Source: Aralia elata
Lineage: Eukaryota; Streptophyta; Magnoliopsida; Apiales; Araliaceae
Assembly (NCBI GenBank): GCA_034770075.1
Contig: JAVJAP010000024.1
Span: forward strand, 1-64,000
Reading direction: 5' to 3'
DNA: 64,000 nucleotides
The translations under genes and the position numbers were made by a program. Of this stretch, positions 1 to 13,539 are shown one piece after another; position 1 is the first letter of the stretch, and each line of letters opens with the position of its first letter. Below the pieces are notes generated by a model. The model did no database searches. It worked only from the letters and a program-made list of their open reading frames with translations, and had not been told where the DNA came from.

Positions 1-3000
1 GGGTTTCGTTGGTGGTTGTGGTGTGTGTGGGTGGTGGCTGGTTTGGCTGTGTTGGTTTGGATGGGATGTGGGTCGGTCGCGGGTTTGTTTTGGGTTGGTG
101 TGGGGCGATGTGTGAATTGTGGTGTTGTGGAATAAGTTGCGTGGTTTGATTGGTCTTGATCGATGGGGCGGGTGGTGGTAGATTGTTAGGGTGTGGGGAT
201 TCCTTGGGTGGGTGGTTTGGTCGTGTTGGTTTGGGGTGTGGAGACTGCGTATCCGCGTCTGGTCTTTTGGTGGCATTTGTTTTGGGTTGTGGGGTTTGGC
301 TTGGATTGTGGTTGAGGTTCTTGTTGTTGTTGGTGCGATTTATGGCTTCGGTTTGTGCTGGGGTGGGCTTGGTTGTGTTCTGTTGTGGGGTGTTTGTTTT
401 CTGGGTGTGTTGGGTTGATTGGTTCTGAGGGTGTGTTGGTTGGGCTGGGTGTGTTGGGAGGTTGTTTGGTGTTTGGTCTGGCTTGTTTTGTGGGATGGGC
501 TGTTTGGGTAGGGTTTCGGTGGTGTGGGGTCGTTTGGTGGTGTGGCTGTTGGGTGTTTGGGTGGGGTTGGAGTTTGGGGGGTGTTGTACTTTTTGGTGAT
601 GTGGTGGGTTTGTGTTTGGGGGGATTTGCTGTTGGGTGTGTGGGGCGGTTTTTTGGGGTGGATGGTGGTGGTTGTGTTGGCTTTTTTGGCTTGGTTGTTT
701 TGTGTTGTTGTGGGTGGGTGGGGCTGGGTTTTGTCTCGCGTTTCTGGGGTTGGTTCTTGGGTCTTTTTGCGGGGCTATGGGTGGCGTTGTAGGGGGGTGT
801 TGTATCTTTTTGGGCGTTCTTTGGTTGTTGCTTGTGTGGGGTGTTTTTTGTGGCTTTCTGGGTCGTGTAGTTTCTTTCTCACTGTTTTGGGTGGTGTGGC
901 ATTTGTTGTGTGGGTTGGTTTAGTGCGTTTTGGGTGGGGGGGTGGTCTGTGTTTTTGGCGGTTTCGTCGAAACGTGGTGGGTTTGGGCATTCTGGGTTGG
1001 TTGGCGTGTTGTGATTTTTGGCCTTGGAGTCGTGTTTTGGGTTTTGTGGCTGGTGTGGTTTGGTGGGAGGGTTCAGGTGTGGGTTGGAGTGTTCTGGGTT
1101 TTGTTGGGGTTGCGTTGCTGGGGTCTGGGTTGGAGTGTGGTTTGTTGCTGTTTTTGTTGTGGTTTTGGGTGTTGTTTTTTGTTGTGTGGTGGTGGGGCTT
1201 GGTGGCTGGTTGTGGTGGATTTCTTTTTGGTTTTGGGGGGATGGTTTGGCGTTCTGGGGTGGTGTGTGGGGTGGGTTGGTGGGTGTGGTTTTGGTTTGGT
1301 CTTGGGTGGCTGGTGTGGTTTTTGTGGGTGGCTGTGGGGTGTTTGGGTGGGTCTTCGGGTGGGTATGTGTGTGGGGGGATTTTGCGGCTCTGGTGCTTGG
1401 GTCGGGGCGTTTTGTGGGTGTTTTTGGGGGTGGGTCTTAGGGTGGCGTGTGGGGAGTTGGGTTGGGGTGTCTGGGTTTATTTGGGGCTTCTGGGTCTGGT
1501 CTTTGGTGGGTACTGATGGTTGGTGGGTGGTTGGGCCGGTCTCTTTGGGGTTTGGTTGGGGGTGCTGGTGGCTTGGGGTGCGGTGGTTTGGTTGTGGTGG
1601 TCCTGGAGGGGGGGTGGTGATTGGTGGGGGTGGGGGGGTGGTGGGGGGGTTGCGTTAGGTGCTGGTGGTTGGTCGTTTGGGTATTGGGTGGGGTAGCTCT
1701 GTGGCGTTGGCGATGTGGGGTGGGCTCGGGTGGATTGTTGGTGATGGGGTCGGGGGGTGGACTACTGGTGGCGGGGGTGGGGGGGGGTGTGTGTCGCGGG
1801 GGCGGGGGGGGCGGGGGCGGGGCCTGGGTCTGTGGTGGGGGTGGGGGTCGGGGGGTGGGTTGGAGGGGGGCTGTGGTTGGCGGGGCTGTTTGTGGCGTTT
1901 GGGCTTTGTGGCCGTTCTGGGGGGTTGTGGGGGCTGAGGGGGGCGGGGGTGGGGTGGGTGGGGCGGTGGTGGGCTGGCTTGTGCCGGGTTGGGGTGTGCT
2001 GGAGAGGTAGGGTCACGTGTGGCTGGGGATGGTGGTGGTGCCGGTGCTGTTTTGTGCGGGTGTCTGATGTTTGAGGGGATGGGGTCGAGGGCGGGGCTAG
2101 CGGGGACGGCGGGGTGGGGGGGGGGGTGGGCGGCTGGGGTTCCGTTGGGTGGGGGGCGGGGGGTGTGGGTGGGCCGGGGGGTGGCGGGGGGTGTGTGGGC
2201 GGGGGGGCTTGGAGCGTTGGCTAGGGGGGGCCGCGGGTAGGCGCTGACCCCCCCTGGGAGGTGGGGGTGGGTGGTGGGTATGAGTGTGAGTTGGGGTGGT
2301 TCGGGTCTGGTGTCACTTGTGGGGGTGTTGGGGTTGGGGTCAGTGTGGGGTGGCGGTGGGTTGGGCGGGGGGGGGGTGATCGTGGAAGAGGGGTGGGGGC
2401 ATTGTTGCGAAGGTGGGAGGGGGGGGGCCGCTGAGGGGTGGCGGTGGGTGGGGTGGAGGTAGGGGGGTGGGCGTGGGCAGGGGAGGTGTGGGGGGGTCTA
2501 GGCGGTGCGTGTGGGGGGTTGGTTGGGGGAACGTAGCGCGGCGGGCGGGGGGCGTGGGGAGGGGGGTGGTGGGGCTGAGGGGGGGGGGGGGGGGCGGTGG
2601 GGCCCGTTGTGCGGGTGCGGGCCGGCGGGGGGGTGGGGGGTTGGGGATGCGGCGGGTGGCGGGGGGGGAGGGTGGGGTGAGGGTGGCAGTGCAATGGTGG
2701 GGTGGGCGCGGGTGGGTCGGGGGGGGGGGTTGGGTGGCGGTGTCGGGCGCGGTGCGGGGGTGGCCTGGGGTGTGGGGGCGGGGCGGGGGGTGGAGGGGCG
2801 GGTGGGGCGGGGGTGGGGGGCGGTGGGGGGGGGGAGGGGGGGGGTGGAGGGGGGGGGAGGGGGGTGGTGGGACGAGTTGTGGTGCGTGGGGTGTGGGTGG
2901 CGGGCGTTGGTGGAGGGGAGGCGGGGGGGGGGGTGTGGTGGGGGGGCGGGTGGTGGGGTGCGGGGGCGGGGGATGGGGGTGCTGCGGGCTTGAGTGGGGG

Positions 3001-3997
3001 GGGGTTGGATGGGATTGGTGCGTTGGAGCGGGTTGCCTTGGGATGACTTGGAGTGGGGGCTATTTTGCGCGGCCTGATGTTGGTTTCCGTGTGGGGTTCG
3101 GTGGGTGGTTTGGTTAGGCGGGTCAGTTTGGGTTTGGGGGGGTTGGGGTTGTGGTACGAGGGTGGTAGTGGGGTGTGGGTGAGGGGGCTGGGGGTTAGCT
3201 GGATAGGGTGGTTGCTGGTCGATCGGGGTTGGGTCTGGGGGGGGGTGGATTTGGTTGGCGTGGTTAGGGGGGGGTTTCGGGGGTGTGTTGGCTCGTTGGT
3301 GTGTTGGTTTGTTGGTGTTTGTCTGGTAGGGGGTTGGGCCTTCAGGTTTTGTGTGGTTGGGTATGGTGGATGGGGGGGTGGGATGGGCCGCTTTTGGGGT
3401 GGGGGGCTAGGCCCTTGGTGGCGGTGCGGTGTCTTGGCGTGGTTGGGAGGGTGGGGGGTGGGTCGACTGGTTGGTTGGTTTGTACGGTTATTCGATTGTT
3501 GGGGTTGGGGGTTTGTGGTTGTGGGGTTGGTGGTCTGGGTGGGGTGTTTTCTGGGTTTGCTTGGGGTTGGGTATTATTGGTATCCTGTGGATTTGTCTTG
3601 GTTTGGTTTGGTCTCTGGTGTTGGATGTCGTGTGGGGTGTGCTGTGGGTTTTGGTGCTGGGTGGGTGGTGGGGGGTTTGGTGGTGGCGCGGTGTTTAGGT
3701 GGTGGTGATGTTTGTGGTGACAATTGGTTGTGTGGAGGATTTGGTCTTGTTTGCGCTGCAGCATCGTTGGGTGGGGGGGGCGCTTGTGAGGTGGGTGAGT
3801 GTGATGGGAGGGTTGTTCTGCGAAAGATGGGTTTATGGTTTTGGTTTTGGCCATTGTTGGATAGGGATTTTAATGGTGTTGTTTGGTTCGGCTCGTGGTT
3901 GGTTAGAGCTGGTGTTATTGGGGGGGTTGTGGGGGTCTTTTGAGTTTTAGTGGTTTGTTTATTTTATCTGGGGTTTGTGGGTGGGTCTGGGTTGGTT
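1..3997. other. G/T-rich strand-biased low-complexity block, probable artefact
   Basis: The + strand is almost only G and T, with very few A or C. The middle (about 1620-3050) becomes nearly pure G with runs above ten, then returns to G/T. Long open frames exist only because stop codons need A; their translations are W, G, V, F and C repeats with no domain. There is no periodic unit and no TTTAGGG telomere array. The block ends abruptly near 3998, where recognisable retrotransposon gag begins in mid-gene. I infer an uncorrected or junk read end at the edge of a contig. A true G/T-rich satellite is less likely, because no repeat unit is visible. Confidence 0.7.
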
Positions 3998-6867
3998 GGG
4001 TCTTATGCAGAGGACGAAGGATGAAGATGCAGTTATTCCAAAAGACCTAACGGTGAGAATAAGAAGCAAGAACTCAGTATGCCCCGCCCTTGGATAACGC
4101 TCGGGATCAATAAATAGGAGGAGTTGGCCCATACTTTCTTGACTATAATACAGCTTTCACGCACAAATGGCCCCTGACAGATATCAGATGCCCCAAGGTC
4201 CACAAAAAGCAACCGAAAGCATCTTTTAGGGGACTATGCATAGCGGGGTGGAGGGGTATGGGACTGCACAGGTGAATCCCCCAATGAGCGAGGCGGAGAT
4301 GGTAATGACCTTTTGTGGAAATTCAGGAGGCGCACCTCCCTATTATGAGCGAGTGATAGCGGGGATTGGAATTACCTTTTGCCCGAAATGATAAAAGCAT
4401 GGAGTAAATTGTTGACATGGGGTTAAACTCTAGGCAAGATCCGAGACTTCACAGCCCGTAGAGGCAGTTGCGGAGCAAATCCAGAGTGGAAACTAGGCCA
4501 TTGCTATCCCGGCATGGACCCAAAAGAGAAAGGAGGAAGATGTTTCCCTCATCCTGCAGGGATCATCTAGGAAGGTGGAGAATTAGCCCTCCAGTGCAAA
4601 TACAAAGAATTGTGCCACCCCGACCAATCCAATTTCAAAAATCAAGAGGGTGGCACACGGATACGAGGAAGATTTGAGACCACCAGCGGATCGGGTTTTC
4701 ACCTCGCTTGGGGATCCTCTTGCGCAGATTTTGGCAGTATTAATAGCACCGGAGAAAGATAGTCAATTTGGCACCCCCAATTGACCCAAAGGGGAGAAGG
4801 ATTTGACCCGAGTAAGAAATGTGCCTTACCATTCGGGCTCCCTTGGTTATGATACTCTGGATTACTGGACGCTGAAGCCACAAGATTCAGAAGATGATCG
4901 ATAGCGGGGAGATCGTGGTGTTGGACAACCAGAGTCACCAAAATCTTAAAGTTCAATCCCCTGCCTAAGCATGACTGGAGAAGGGGTCAATGTGGGTGGA
5001 AGCCAGCGAAAACGGAGGACCACCAAGGCTGAATTATATAAAGAGAATTAATGAGATGATTGGCATGACCAAGTCTTGTGATCAGGAGAACTATACGAGG
5101 AACACCGATTAGGTTGGCGGGTCTTGAGCAGGAGTCATTCACCCGAGGGGGCCTTAGCCTATCAGGTAAAACGGTGTCCGAAACCTCTCACCCTTGCAGC
5201 GAGGCCACAAATCCCTATTAGCAGTCTGAAAACAGTACCGTTGGAATTACGGGGGAGTATCAGAGGAGGGTGGCGCGGCCAGTTGTGCTTCTTGGTAGCA
5301 TCAAAGGGGCAATCCTTTATATCTTCCAGGACGAGTCCTTTGAGAGCAAAGAGGAAGAAGAACGAAAAGATATTCCGAGGAGAAAGCTGTGAGAATTCTT
5401 AAGGAAGATGAATAATCCAGATACAAGGGGGATCAAGGTATTGAGCGAGGAATCGACTCTGACATCTATCATGGATTTGGTAGTTTCATCCGACGATCAC
5501 TACAGAATTCTGGCCAAAGTCCTGGAAGAGGCGCGCATTCCCAAGGTGATTAGCAAAGATGGGTTTGGCCATCTAGTGGACCCATCTGTTAGAAAACAAT
5601 GTAATATCGTTCACAGATGATGATATCCCCAACGAGGGAAGGGGTCTGGCATCGGAAAAACGCTGCATCTTGCGGTAATCTCATCAGGGATATGTTATGA
5701 AATGGGGTGCTAATTGATGGGGGATTAACATTTGAATATCTGTCCATTCAGTACATTGGAAAAGAGGAACGCCGTAATCCTAAGCGCCTGCGGGCCAGTT
5801 ATGTGGTGGTACGCAGCGTATAAGACGGATCCCGGAAGGATACGATGGGGGAAATAGAATTGCCTATGGAAATAGGGCCTTGTACTTTCGGATTATTTCA
5901 TTTCAATTCCTGGATATCGTGGCAACAGTTATTACATGTTTATATAAGGGAAGGCCGTGGCTGTGGATAACCATGGTCGGGGCAGTTCCCTCTACGCTAC
6001 ACCAACAAATTAAGTTTATCAATCGACGGGGAAACCTGGGGTGACATGATCTCTGCGGAGTCATAATGACCCTTCTCCTTACAGGAATGGCCTGGCCGGT
6101 GTATATTTAATTTGGACGAGACGGTGGTACCCACTAGTGTTCAAGGCACTGGAAAATCATTATCTCCTCACTAACAAGAGGTCTGGGGGGCTCCAGCCGT
6201 TCTACCAAACCTAAGGTCTCCAATCCTGAGCTCACCTTTGTCGCTAGAGAAATGATGAAGATGACAGTTTTCGACCTGGGCAAGGGGATGGAAAGAACAG
6301 TCCAAGGAATTACCTGAGCCTATTCAAACTGCCCAATCTGATAGGCAAGGTACAAGGGTTGGTGTAATATGGAGGGCATAGCACAAAAACACTTCTCAAG
6401 GGGGGACCCCAATTCGGACGAGCCGGAAAGTTCTATATGCCAAAAATCCAACAAAGAACAGTCGGTACTGGCAAGCCTATGTCTGAGACAGGAGAGTGAA
6501 AAAATTAAACCCCCCCCACGAATGATGAGTCGGCCCAAAAAGGATGAGTTTCCCTGCAAGGCGAGCGTCATACAACAGTTTGAAACCAGAAGTGATTATA
6601 TCCCTGGACAGTCCAGTAAGGCAGCCGGAAAAAGGGAAGGAATGTTGCCAGACGCCGTCAGCGAGCCCAACAGAGTGTGGCCTATCATCCAATTGGGCGG
6701 GGCTGGCTATTCCTAAAGAGGTTATGAAGAAAGGACCAATGCAATGTGGTTGTAGTCATCGAGGAAGTTTCCCGATGCGAAGCCGCCTTTCATCTGTTCG
6801 CATTTACCGGCCGATCTGACCACCGACAACTGGATGATGGACACCAGTGATATTCCCCAATACGAGG
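3998..6867 (+). pseudogene. Copy A gag-protease-G-patch region, frameshifted
   Basis: Nucleotide similarity to copies B and C can be followed throughout: gag from about 3998, the Cys/His knuckle region near 4820-4870, the protease region near 5640-6060, and the G-patch-like segment near 6230-6340. No open frame over about 115 codons survives, because one-base insertions and deletions break the frame every few tens of bases. Unlike copy C, this copy keeps the protease region between the knuckle and the G-patch segment. The product would be the structural Gag protein and aspartic protease of a Ty3/gypsy element. As read it is non-functional, but the damage may be sequencing error. Confidence 0.75.
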
Positions 6868-7060
6868 GTAAAACTATGGCGTCAGAGGGTGGTATACCCC
6901 GGATGGTGGGGGATTGAAATGGATACCAGTTTTGCTTCCTTTATTTTGAATTTTGCATGGTTATGTTATTTTGTCATGTTATTTTTTTTTTTTTTTTTTG
7001 AAGATGATCATCTGTGGAAAAATGATATATATATGAACAAATATTTTGTTTCATGGTCAG
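6868..7060 (+). other. Copy A equivalent of the gag-pol intron
   Basis: This is the counterpart of the conserved intron in copies B and C, with donor GTAAAA after GAGG and acceptor GGTCAG before GTGTAC. It is 193 bases here against 164 and 169 in the other copies, in line with the insertion excess of copy A. It includes a long T run near 6980. Confidence 0.55.
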
Positions 7061-10000
7061 GTGTACTAATTTGAGTATTTCTTGCTAAACAACGGTGTTT
7101 TTTCAAATTTGAAAGCATGACTATAATTTTGAATATTGAGCTGGGATTTCGATATATGATAAATATTAATAAAAATAATAACGTAATGAAAGAAATTTAC
7201 TTTAATGGGCATTGAGCAGGATGGAGGTAGATAATGACGATACGCCTGACGAGATCAAAGGATGGGTCGAAGACCAAACCCAAACTCCAAACTTAGGACC
7301 CAAACCATCACGCATAAATATTGGAACCCCTGAACAAACCCAAAAAAGCTCAAGATTAGGGAACAAGACCTGACCCCTAGCCAAGAAAAACAGAAATAAC
7401 CCGAGTTGTTAAGGCCCCAGTATGAGGATGTTTTTGCCGTGGTCTCATGGAGGGACATTGATCGGATTGTCCACAGCGACATTGTGTGTACACCTGTTGC
7501 CCATCAAGGAGGGTTTTTAAGCCTTGTCAAGCAGAAACTAAGGGAAAACTAAACCGGAGTGGAGCTTAGCTTGAAGTGTGAGAGGAAGAAATCGTCAAAT
7601 AGTTCAAGGCTGGAATCCATTATGGTATCCCACTTACCCAGAATGGCTGTCCAATAATAGTCCCAATGGCTAAGCCCTGGAGGAAAGGTGGAGGGTAATG
7701 TGTCGACTATAGAGATCTGAACAAAGGCCATGTCTCAAGGATAACTTCCCAGTGCCTTTTATACACATCTTGGTGGATTAAACACAAGCCCCAATACGAA
7801 ATGTATCTCTTTTGTTGATTGCTTTGCAGGGTCATCATCAGATAAAAACTGGGTGGCAGAGGAAGAGCGGGAAAAAATCGCTTTCATACACCCCCTTTGG
7901 GGCAACCTTCTGCTAACTGACAATTGGCCGTTCGGTCTCACAAATGTCGGGGGCTACTTAATCAGAGAGCCATGATGGCCCTGTTCCACGACAATGATGC
8001 ACAAGGAGATAAGAAGGTCTACGTGGATGAACATTATCGTGAAATCGAAGGTAGAATCCGATCATTATAACCCATCTACAAAAAAAGCTATTTCAATCGG
8101 CTCAAACAAAATATAATTTGAAGGCTCAATCCGGCAAAGTGTGCTTTTTGGAAGTGCAGTTGGGCAAGCTCTTGGGATTTCCTGGTTAGTAATCGGGGCA
8201 TTGAGTTGGATCCGACGAAGATTAAGGCCATATTTGTGGATATGCCGGCACCTCGCACAGAAAGGAGATAAGAGGATTTTTCTGGGAAGAATAAATTTCA
8301 TCAGCCGCTTCATATCCCACTTGACAACTACATGCGAGCCAAAAAACAAAAAGATTTTTTAAACTGTTAAGGAAGATGTCTTCCCAAGAGTGGAATAAGC
8401 AATGCCAAGAAGCCTTTCAGACCATTAAGAAGCAGCTGAACATGAAAGCACTGGTGCTTGTACCCCCAAGGATGGGATCCTGCTGTGTTTATTGCATGGT
8501 ATCCGGTTAATGCCATTGCAATGGGAATGTATGCTGGGACAGAAGGAAATGAATCAGGAAAAAAGAGCAGGCCATCTATTTACCTCAGCAAAAGATTTAG
8601 GCCGATTAGTGAACAGAATTACACCCCCATTGAAAGGACCTGTTTGTGCTTTGGCGGTGGGGCCGCAATGAGAATTACAGCACTATCTTTCACGGGCACA
8701 CTACGTACCTGATATCGAGAATTAAATCCCCTAACAGTATAATATTTTGAAAGGCCCATGCTGAAACTTGTCGACTGTCAAGGTAGGCAGTTTAATACTA
8801 TACAAGCCCGTTCGACATCGTATACGTAACTCAATAAAGCCATGAAAGGGCAGGGAATTGCAGATCAGCTTTATCAGAAATGCCAGCAGGGGGATTGAAC
8901 CTTTAGAAACTCCTTTGCCGGGGAAAACGAGGATGTATTTTGGGTTCTTACACATGAGATGTGATTTAACGAGGGGGCAATTCTGGAAGTTGTATTTTGA
9001 TGGTGCCCATGAATGCTGAAAGGGGTAGGAGCCGGAAGCAGTCTAGTATCTATCCACCGGAGAGCAAATACCTCGGTTGGGCCACTAAATAGCAGTTTAG
9101 TAACTCGAATAACACAACTGAGTATAAGGGATGTATATTAGGACTACCGGTTTTGCCCGCGATATGGGGGTTTAAAGAGACTAGCGGTATTGTTCGGGGA
9201 TTTTAGAGCTGGTAAATCAGACAGGCGATCGGGGAAATTATAAGCACTTAAGGAGCTCCGGTTGCTTCCATATACCACCGATGTGTTATCCAATTGATAC
9301 GAGAATTTGAAGATATTGCTTTTCCGAATATATCCCCCTCGGGGACAGAATGATTTATTTTTGTGCCCGATGCATTGGCAACTCTGGCTTCCTTAATCCA
9401 TATTAATCAAAAGCAGGGACGTTCCCACCAGATTGATAATAGCGGTGCAGGAATGCCCCGGCATTACTGAGGAACATTGTGACAGTATATATTCGGAGGA
9501 GGTGATTCTGCCCCAAAGCAGGGCCCTTGGTAATCACGACAATAAGGGCAGTATCTGAGGGATATGATCCATTCCTGACCAAAGCAATGCCGGAGCTGAG
9601 AGGTTTATGAATTCCAAAAGAGGCAATGAAGTTTTATACTAAGCGGGGATTCACTATACAAGAGGGATGCCGGTTTTGGGATTGCTTGCGATGTGTAAAT
9701 GAAGCGCAGGCCCCAAAAGTATTATGGACGAAATACATGGTGGAGTGTGTCGGGGCCACACTATGAGTGGACCGATGCTGGCCAAAAAGATCTTGAGAAC
9801 GGGGCATTACTGGTTAACACTGAAGGCCGACTGCGATGAATCATGTTCAAACGATTTGTTACCAATGCCAGCGCGCAACCGACAAACGTAATCCATGCGC
9901 CTCCCAATGAACTACATTGTATGGACATCCCCCTTGGCCATCTCAATGTGGGGTAATGGATGTAATCGGACCAGTTTAGAGCCCAAAAGCAAGCAACAGA

Positions 10001-10923
10001 CCACTGTATTTATCTTCGTCAATGATCGATTAGTTCACTAAGTGGGTTAGAATTAGAAGAAGCCAAGCTTCTTTTCCCCCAAAGTAACTCAAGAGCATCA
10101 TCGTCCGTTTCAATCAGGCAATAATGTCATTTACCGATACAGGGCAACCTGGGATGGTCCTAGTCTCCCGACAATGCCAAGAATTTGAAACAAATGCCCT
10201 CATTGAAGGAAATTATGGTGAGCAGGTTTAAAGATCAAACACCTCAATATCTGTCATTTACCATCCTAAGATGAATTGGAGCAGTGGAGGCTGCAAATAA
10301 GAATCATCAACGAAGATCATGGCAAAAAATGTCTGCTAGATCATCGGGGAGTGGGTGGCCGGCGGATCTTGCTCTACCCCTCACCCTGCTGGCCGTACAG
10401 AACGTCAGTGCGTACATTCTACTAGGGGCAACCCCTTAACGCTTTGGTATAACGCCCCAGTGGAGGCTGTTCTGCCAGTTGAGGTTGAGATGGAGTCACC
10501 TTAGAATCGTTGATTTTAATGCTCAGATAAGCGAGGAGGATTTGGATGCAAAGTCGGGTTAATGACCAATTGGCCCTGATTGATGAAAGTCTAGAGGGTG
10601 GCTGCTGTTTTGGCGACGATCAGTTATATCAGCAAAGAAATACTCCTCGATTCATATGACAATAAAGGTAAGAACCTCGGAAGGTTACAAAGGAAAATGA
10701 CCTAGTGCTAAAGAGAGTCATGCCTTATCAAGACGAAGGCCAAAGGTAAGTTCCCCCCGTCAGCTGGGAAGGATCCTTTTGGGACACTGTGATTAAGAAA
10801 GTGGCTGTTCGCGGAGGAGCCCTTCATATTGCAAGAGGATGGCATCTCAGCCTAGTTGAGGTGTTTCCACTGGGGGTGCCCATAAATTCTGAACTCCGTG
10901 TGAAGCATGGTTTCCTATCTAAA
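7061..10923 (+). pseudogene. Copy A pol (RT, RNase H, integrase), heavily frameshifted
   Basis: Similarity to the pol of copies B and C runs the full length: RT around 7400-8060 (the YVDD region near 8020), first RNase H near 8400-8750, second RNase H near 8980-9400, the integrase zinc-finger region near 9740-9880 and the catalytic core to about 10350. The end matches the shared pol C-terminus near 10923. Insertions of one base are common, for example doubled bases around the YVDD region, and no long frame remains. The encoded enzymes would copy and integrate the element. This copy cannot do so as written. Confidence 0.8.
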
Positions 10924-11535
10924 CGCCTGAAAATAAAAATCTATCATCATTTTCCCCTCTTCCTATGAAAAAACGAACTACAGTAGGACCTGATTTCCCG
11001 ACCCTGTTATGTGTGGGACGATATGTAGGCAGCCCATCATGGAAAGACGGTCTATTTCTTTACCAAAATAAATACTTTCTCTACATCAAAACCAATTTCC
11101 CAACAAACCAGAAAAGCCTTCATTATGTCCCTCGAAACACCCTTTTCCACGAAACCCAGCTACCCTACTCAGCTTCATCTCAAAAAACATGGCCATAACC
11201 CTAACCCAAACCCAACCAAATAGTTAGCCAAAATCTAAGACTCAGTCCGATGGAAAGAACCAAACCAGGTTGGCTGTGCAGGCAATATCTGTCCAAAATC
11301 ATCCATCAAAACTTGAGATAAGAGGAGAAAGAAGGCCCGAAATATCAAAATCTGTGGTTAACTGGATAACATGAAGATCCATATGAAGGGCAATGATACG
11401 CACAAAAAAGGGAAAAAGATTAAATTTAAATGCATGTCTATATATAATAAGTTATTTTGTGTACAAGATTTTCCTCTTTCGGATAACCGATAAAAACTTG
11501 ACCGTTTATAGTCCTATGCAGGAAATAAAAATGAT
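10924..11535. other. Copy A spacer between convergent pol and antisense gene 2
   Basis: This is the counterpart of 30082-30602 in copy B. It contains the conserved stretch found just after pol in all three copies and an A/T-rich part near 11400-11520. I see no separate gene. Confidence 0.6.
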
Positions 11536-13310
11536 CTACAAATCTGTAAACTATAACACTGAAGGCAGGATATGGATTAGGGTGGTGGATAGATCTTGAA
11601 GCAAATCGGCATCCCCCTGCAATCTGCTGCCCGCCCATCGTGGCCGATTGCCAATCCAATTAAAGTTCAGGTGGCTTCAAGCTCATAGTCTCAGACCTGT
11701 GAGCATTCTATAACTGCCATAGTTTGCAATACAATAGGGTCTCTGGTCCAGTAAGCGGAAAGTATCTCAGGCCAAATTAATAGCAGCATCTTCTCTCCAA
11801 CAAGAGCGATGATTGAGCAAGCGCCCCCCTCTCCCAGACCTCCATAGTAATCAAGGCCAGTCGGGAAGATTCCGGTTTATCCTCAGTAACCCGACTCTAG
11901 GGGCAAGAATCAGCTTAGATGGACATGAGGGAGTAGGGGCGGGGAGTGGAGAAGCCGTCAAAATCATAACTCGGGCATCATCTCTGTTAGACTCAGAAGG
12001 AATAAATACCTCTGGGGTGGTATCATCTTTGAAAAACTCACTCGAGAGTCATCAAAATACTACCAACAGAGTGAGTCTGACTCGAACCAACCATATCGGG
12101 TCTCCGTGCCAACCATTGCAACATAAGCAGAATGTTGAGTGGGGAAATTCTTCCACTATACTCGGCAAAGGTCCTGCGGAGACCACAAAGAGCATATAAC
12201 CCGCCAAAGTAGTAGATCTCTCTCTGTCTGGGGTGATATGAGGAGATCCGGTAGTTCGGCTGCAGCCCGTTGAAAGGGATGAAAAATCCTGTTATCTGGT
12301 CCAAATTGCCCCATAACCCAGCCAAAGAATGATAAGTCGTTCACGCCCCTCAAGCCCAGAAATAGGGATGACAATCTAAGGTGTGGTCTACATGAGTCGA
12401 GAAAGCTCATTAAAGGAGCAATAACCCGAATTAGATTAAGAGATGAAAAGGGCCTCACGGGACGGGAACGAGAAATTGCATGGCCGATGTCGTGGGCTGA
12501 AGCAAAAAACCCATGGGTGACGGAAAATGACTGATAGGGGCTTGAGATGGTCTCATAAACCACACCATTCCACAACAAAACAGAGCTCCTTCTGAACACT
12601 CTGCCTCGGAAAGACTGAACAATATGAGGCTGACATGTAGGTATCTGCTAGTATCCAATATGGAATAAATGGTTTCTTGTGAGCCTCCTGAAGGGCTCTA
12701 ACGGCGTAGCAATTAAACTTGTGCATATCCCAACATAATCCGGGTATCCGGCTGGGCAGATACACCAACTGAGATAACACAAGCCATCAAAACAATCTAC
12801 CTTCTCAAAAGCGCCCCCCAGCGCATCCTCCAGACACGGAAAAATCCACCAGAGGAATAGATTGAAAACTAATCGGGTGAAGCCGAACTCGGATCAATCA
12901 GGAAATGAAGGGGAACTAGTATGGTCATGATGTGATCACTGATAACAGAACTTTCCTCCGCAACCCCAGTAAAAGTCAGGAGCTGGATGGCGCATGGAAC
13001 CCAGCTGTGACCCTGGCACAAGGACCATCCAAAGACAAGCCGGTAAAGTGAGCACACTCCTCGAGAGTGGGGGTCAGCTCCACTGTCCCTAATCTGAACA
13101 CCTGACGGGCAGGGGCCCAATAGTTCAGAATTCCCTCCACAAAGCCCCACCTTGTACCTGAAAGGATAACAAGGACCAGAAATATCCCAGAAGACCGTCT
13201 ACGATAACCCTGTCGCCCGGCGACAAACGGTCCAGCCAGCGAAAAAGCCTGCCAACCAACCCTGTGGGAAGACCGAGATCCAAACGTACCACGGCGTCTG
13301 GTGACGACAT
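11536..13310 (-). pseudogene. Copy A antisense gene 2 (DUF7745/plant-mobile-domain-like), broken
   Basis: The gene runs opposite to gag-pol. It starts with ATG (13308-13310) directly after a 3' splice site and ends at a TAG (11536-11538). The first 60 residues match copy B: a conserved LPTGLVG stretch, then a segment preceding a conserved ELTPTLEE motif. That motif is typical of the plant DUF7745 and related mobile-domain proteins. The frame breaks every 150-400 bases, while the remaining pieces stay clearly similar in protein to copy B. Many differences fall at third codon positions. The family's role is unknown; I infer a captured host-type gene. Confidence 0.65.
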
Positions 13311-13539
13311 CTGTGAAAAACAGTATCAAAAAGACTGTGCAGGGGTCATTATCCATCCATGAATAAAAAAGCATGCATCATACAGTTAATATAAGGCAAT
13401 TGAACTGTCATAATGATAAAATTGTGCATAAATAAATAAAGGAGTTCAATACATAGTGCATGAAATGGAAAAAAGAAATCGAACAGGTTCAAGTACAAAA
13501 AAGGGCCCTGATCCTATCATGATCTAATCAAAAGTGATG

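Noticed and set aside
150..3943. Long open frames in the G/T-rich block, some resembling membrane proteins
   Set aside because: They arise from lack of A in the sequence, so stops are rare. Frames overlap in several registers and encode only W/G/V/F/C-rich text with no domain.
1..3997. Telomeric or subtelomeric repeat
   Set aside because: No TTTAGGG periodicity is visible on either strand, and no unit of any length repeats.
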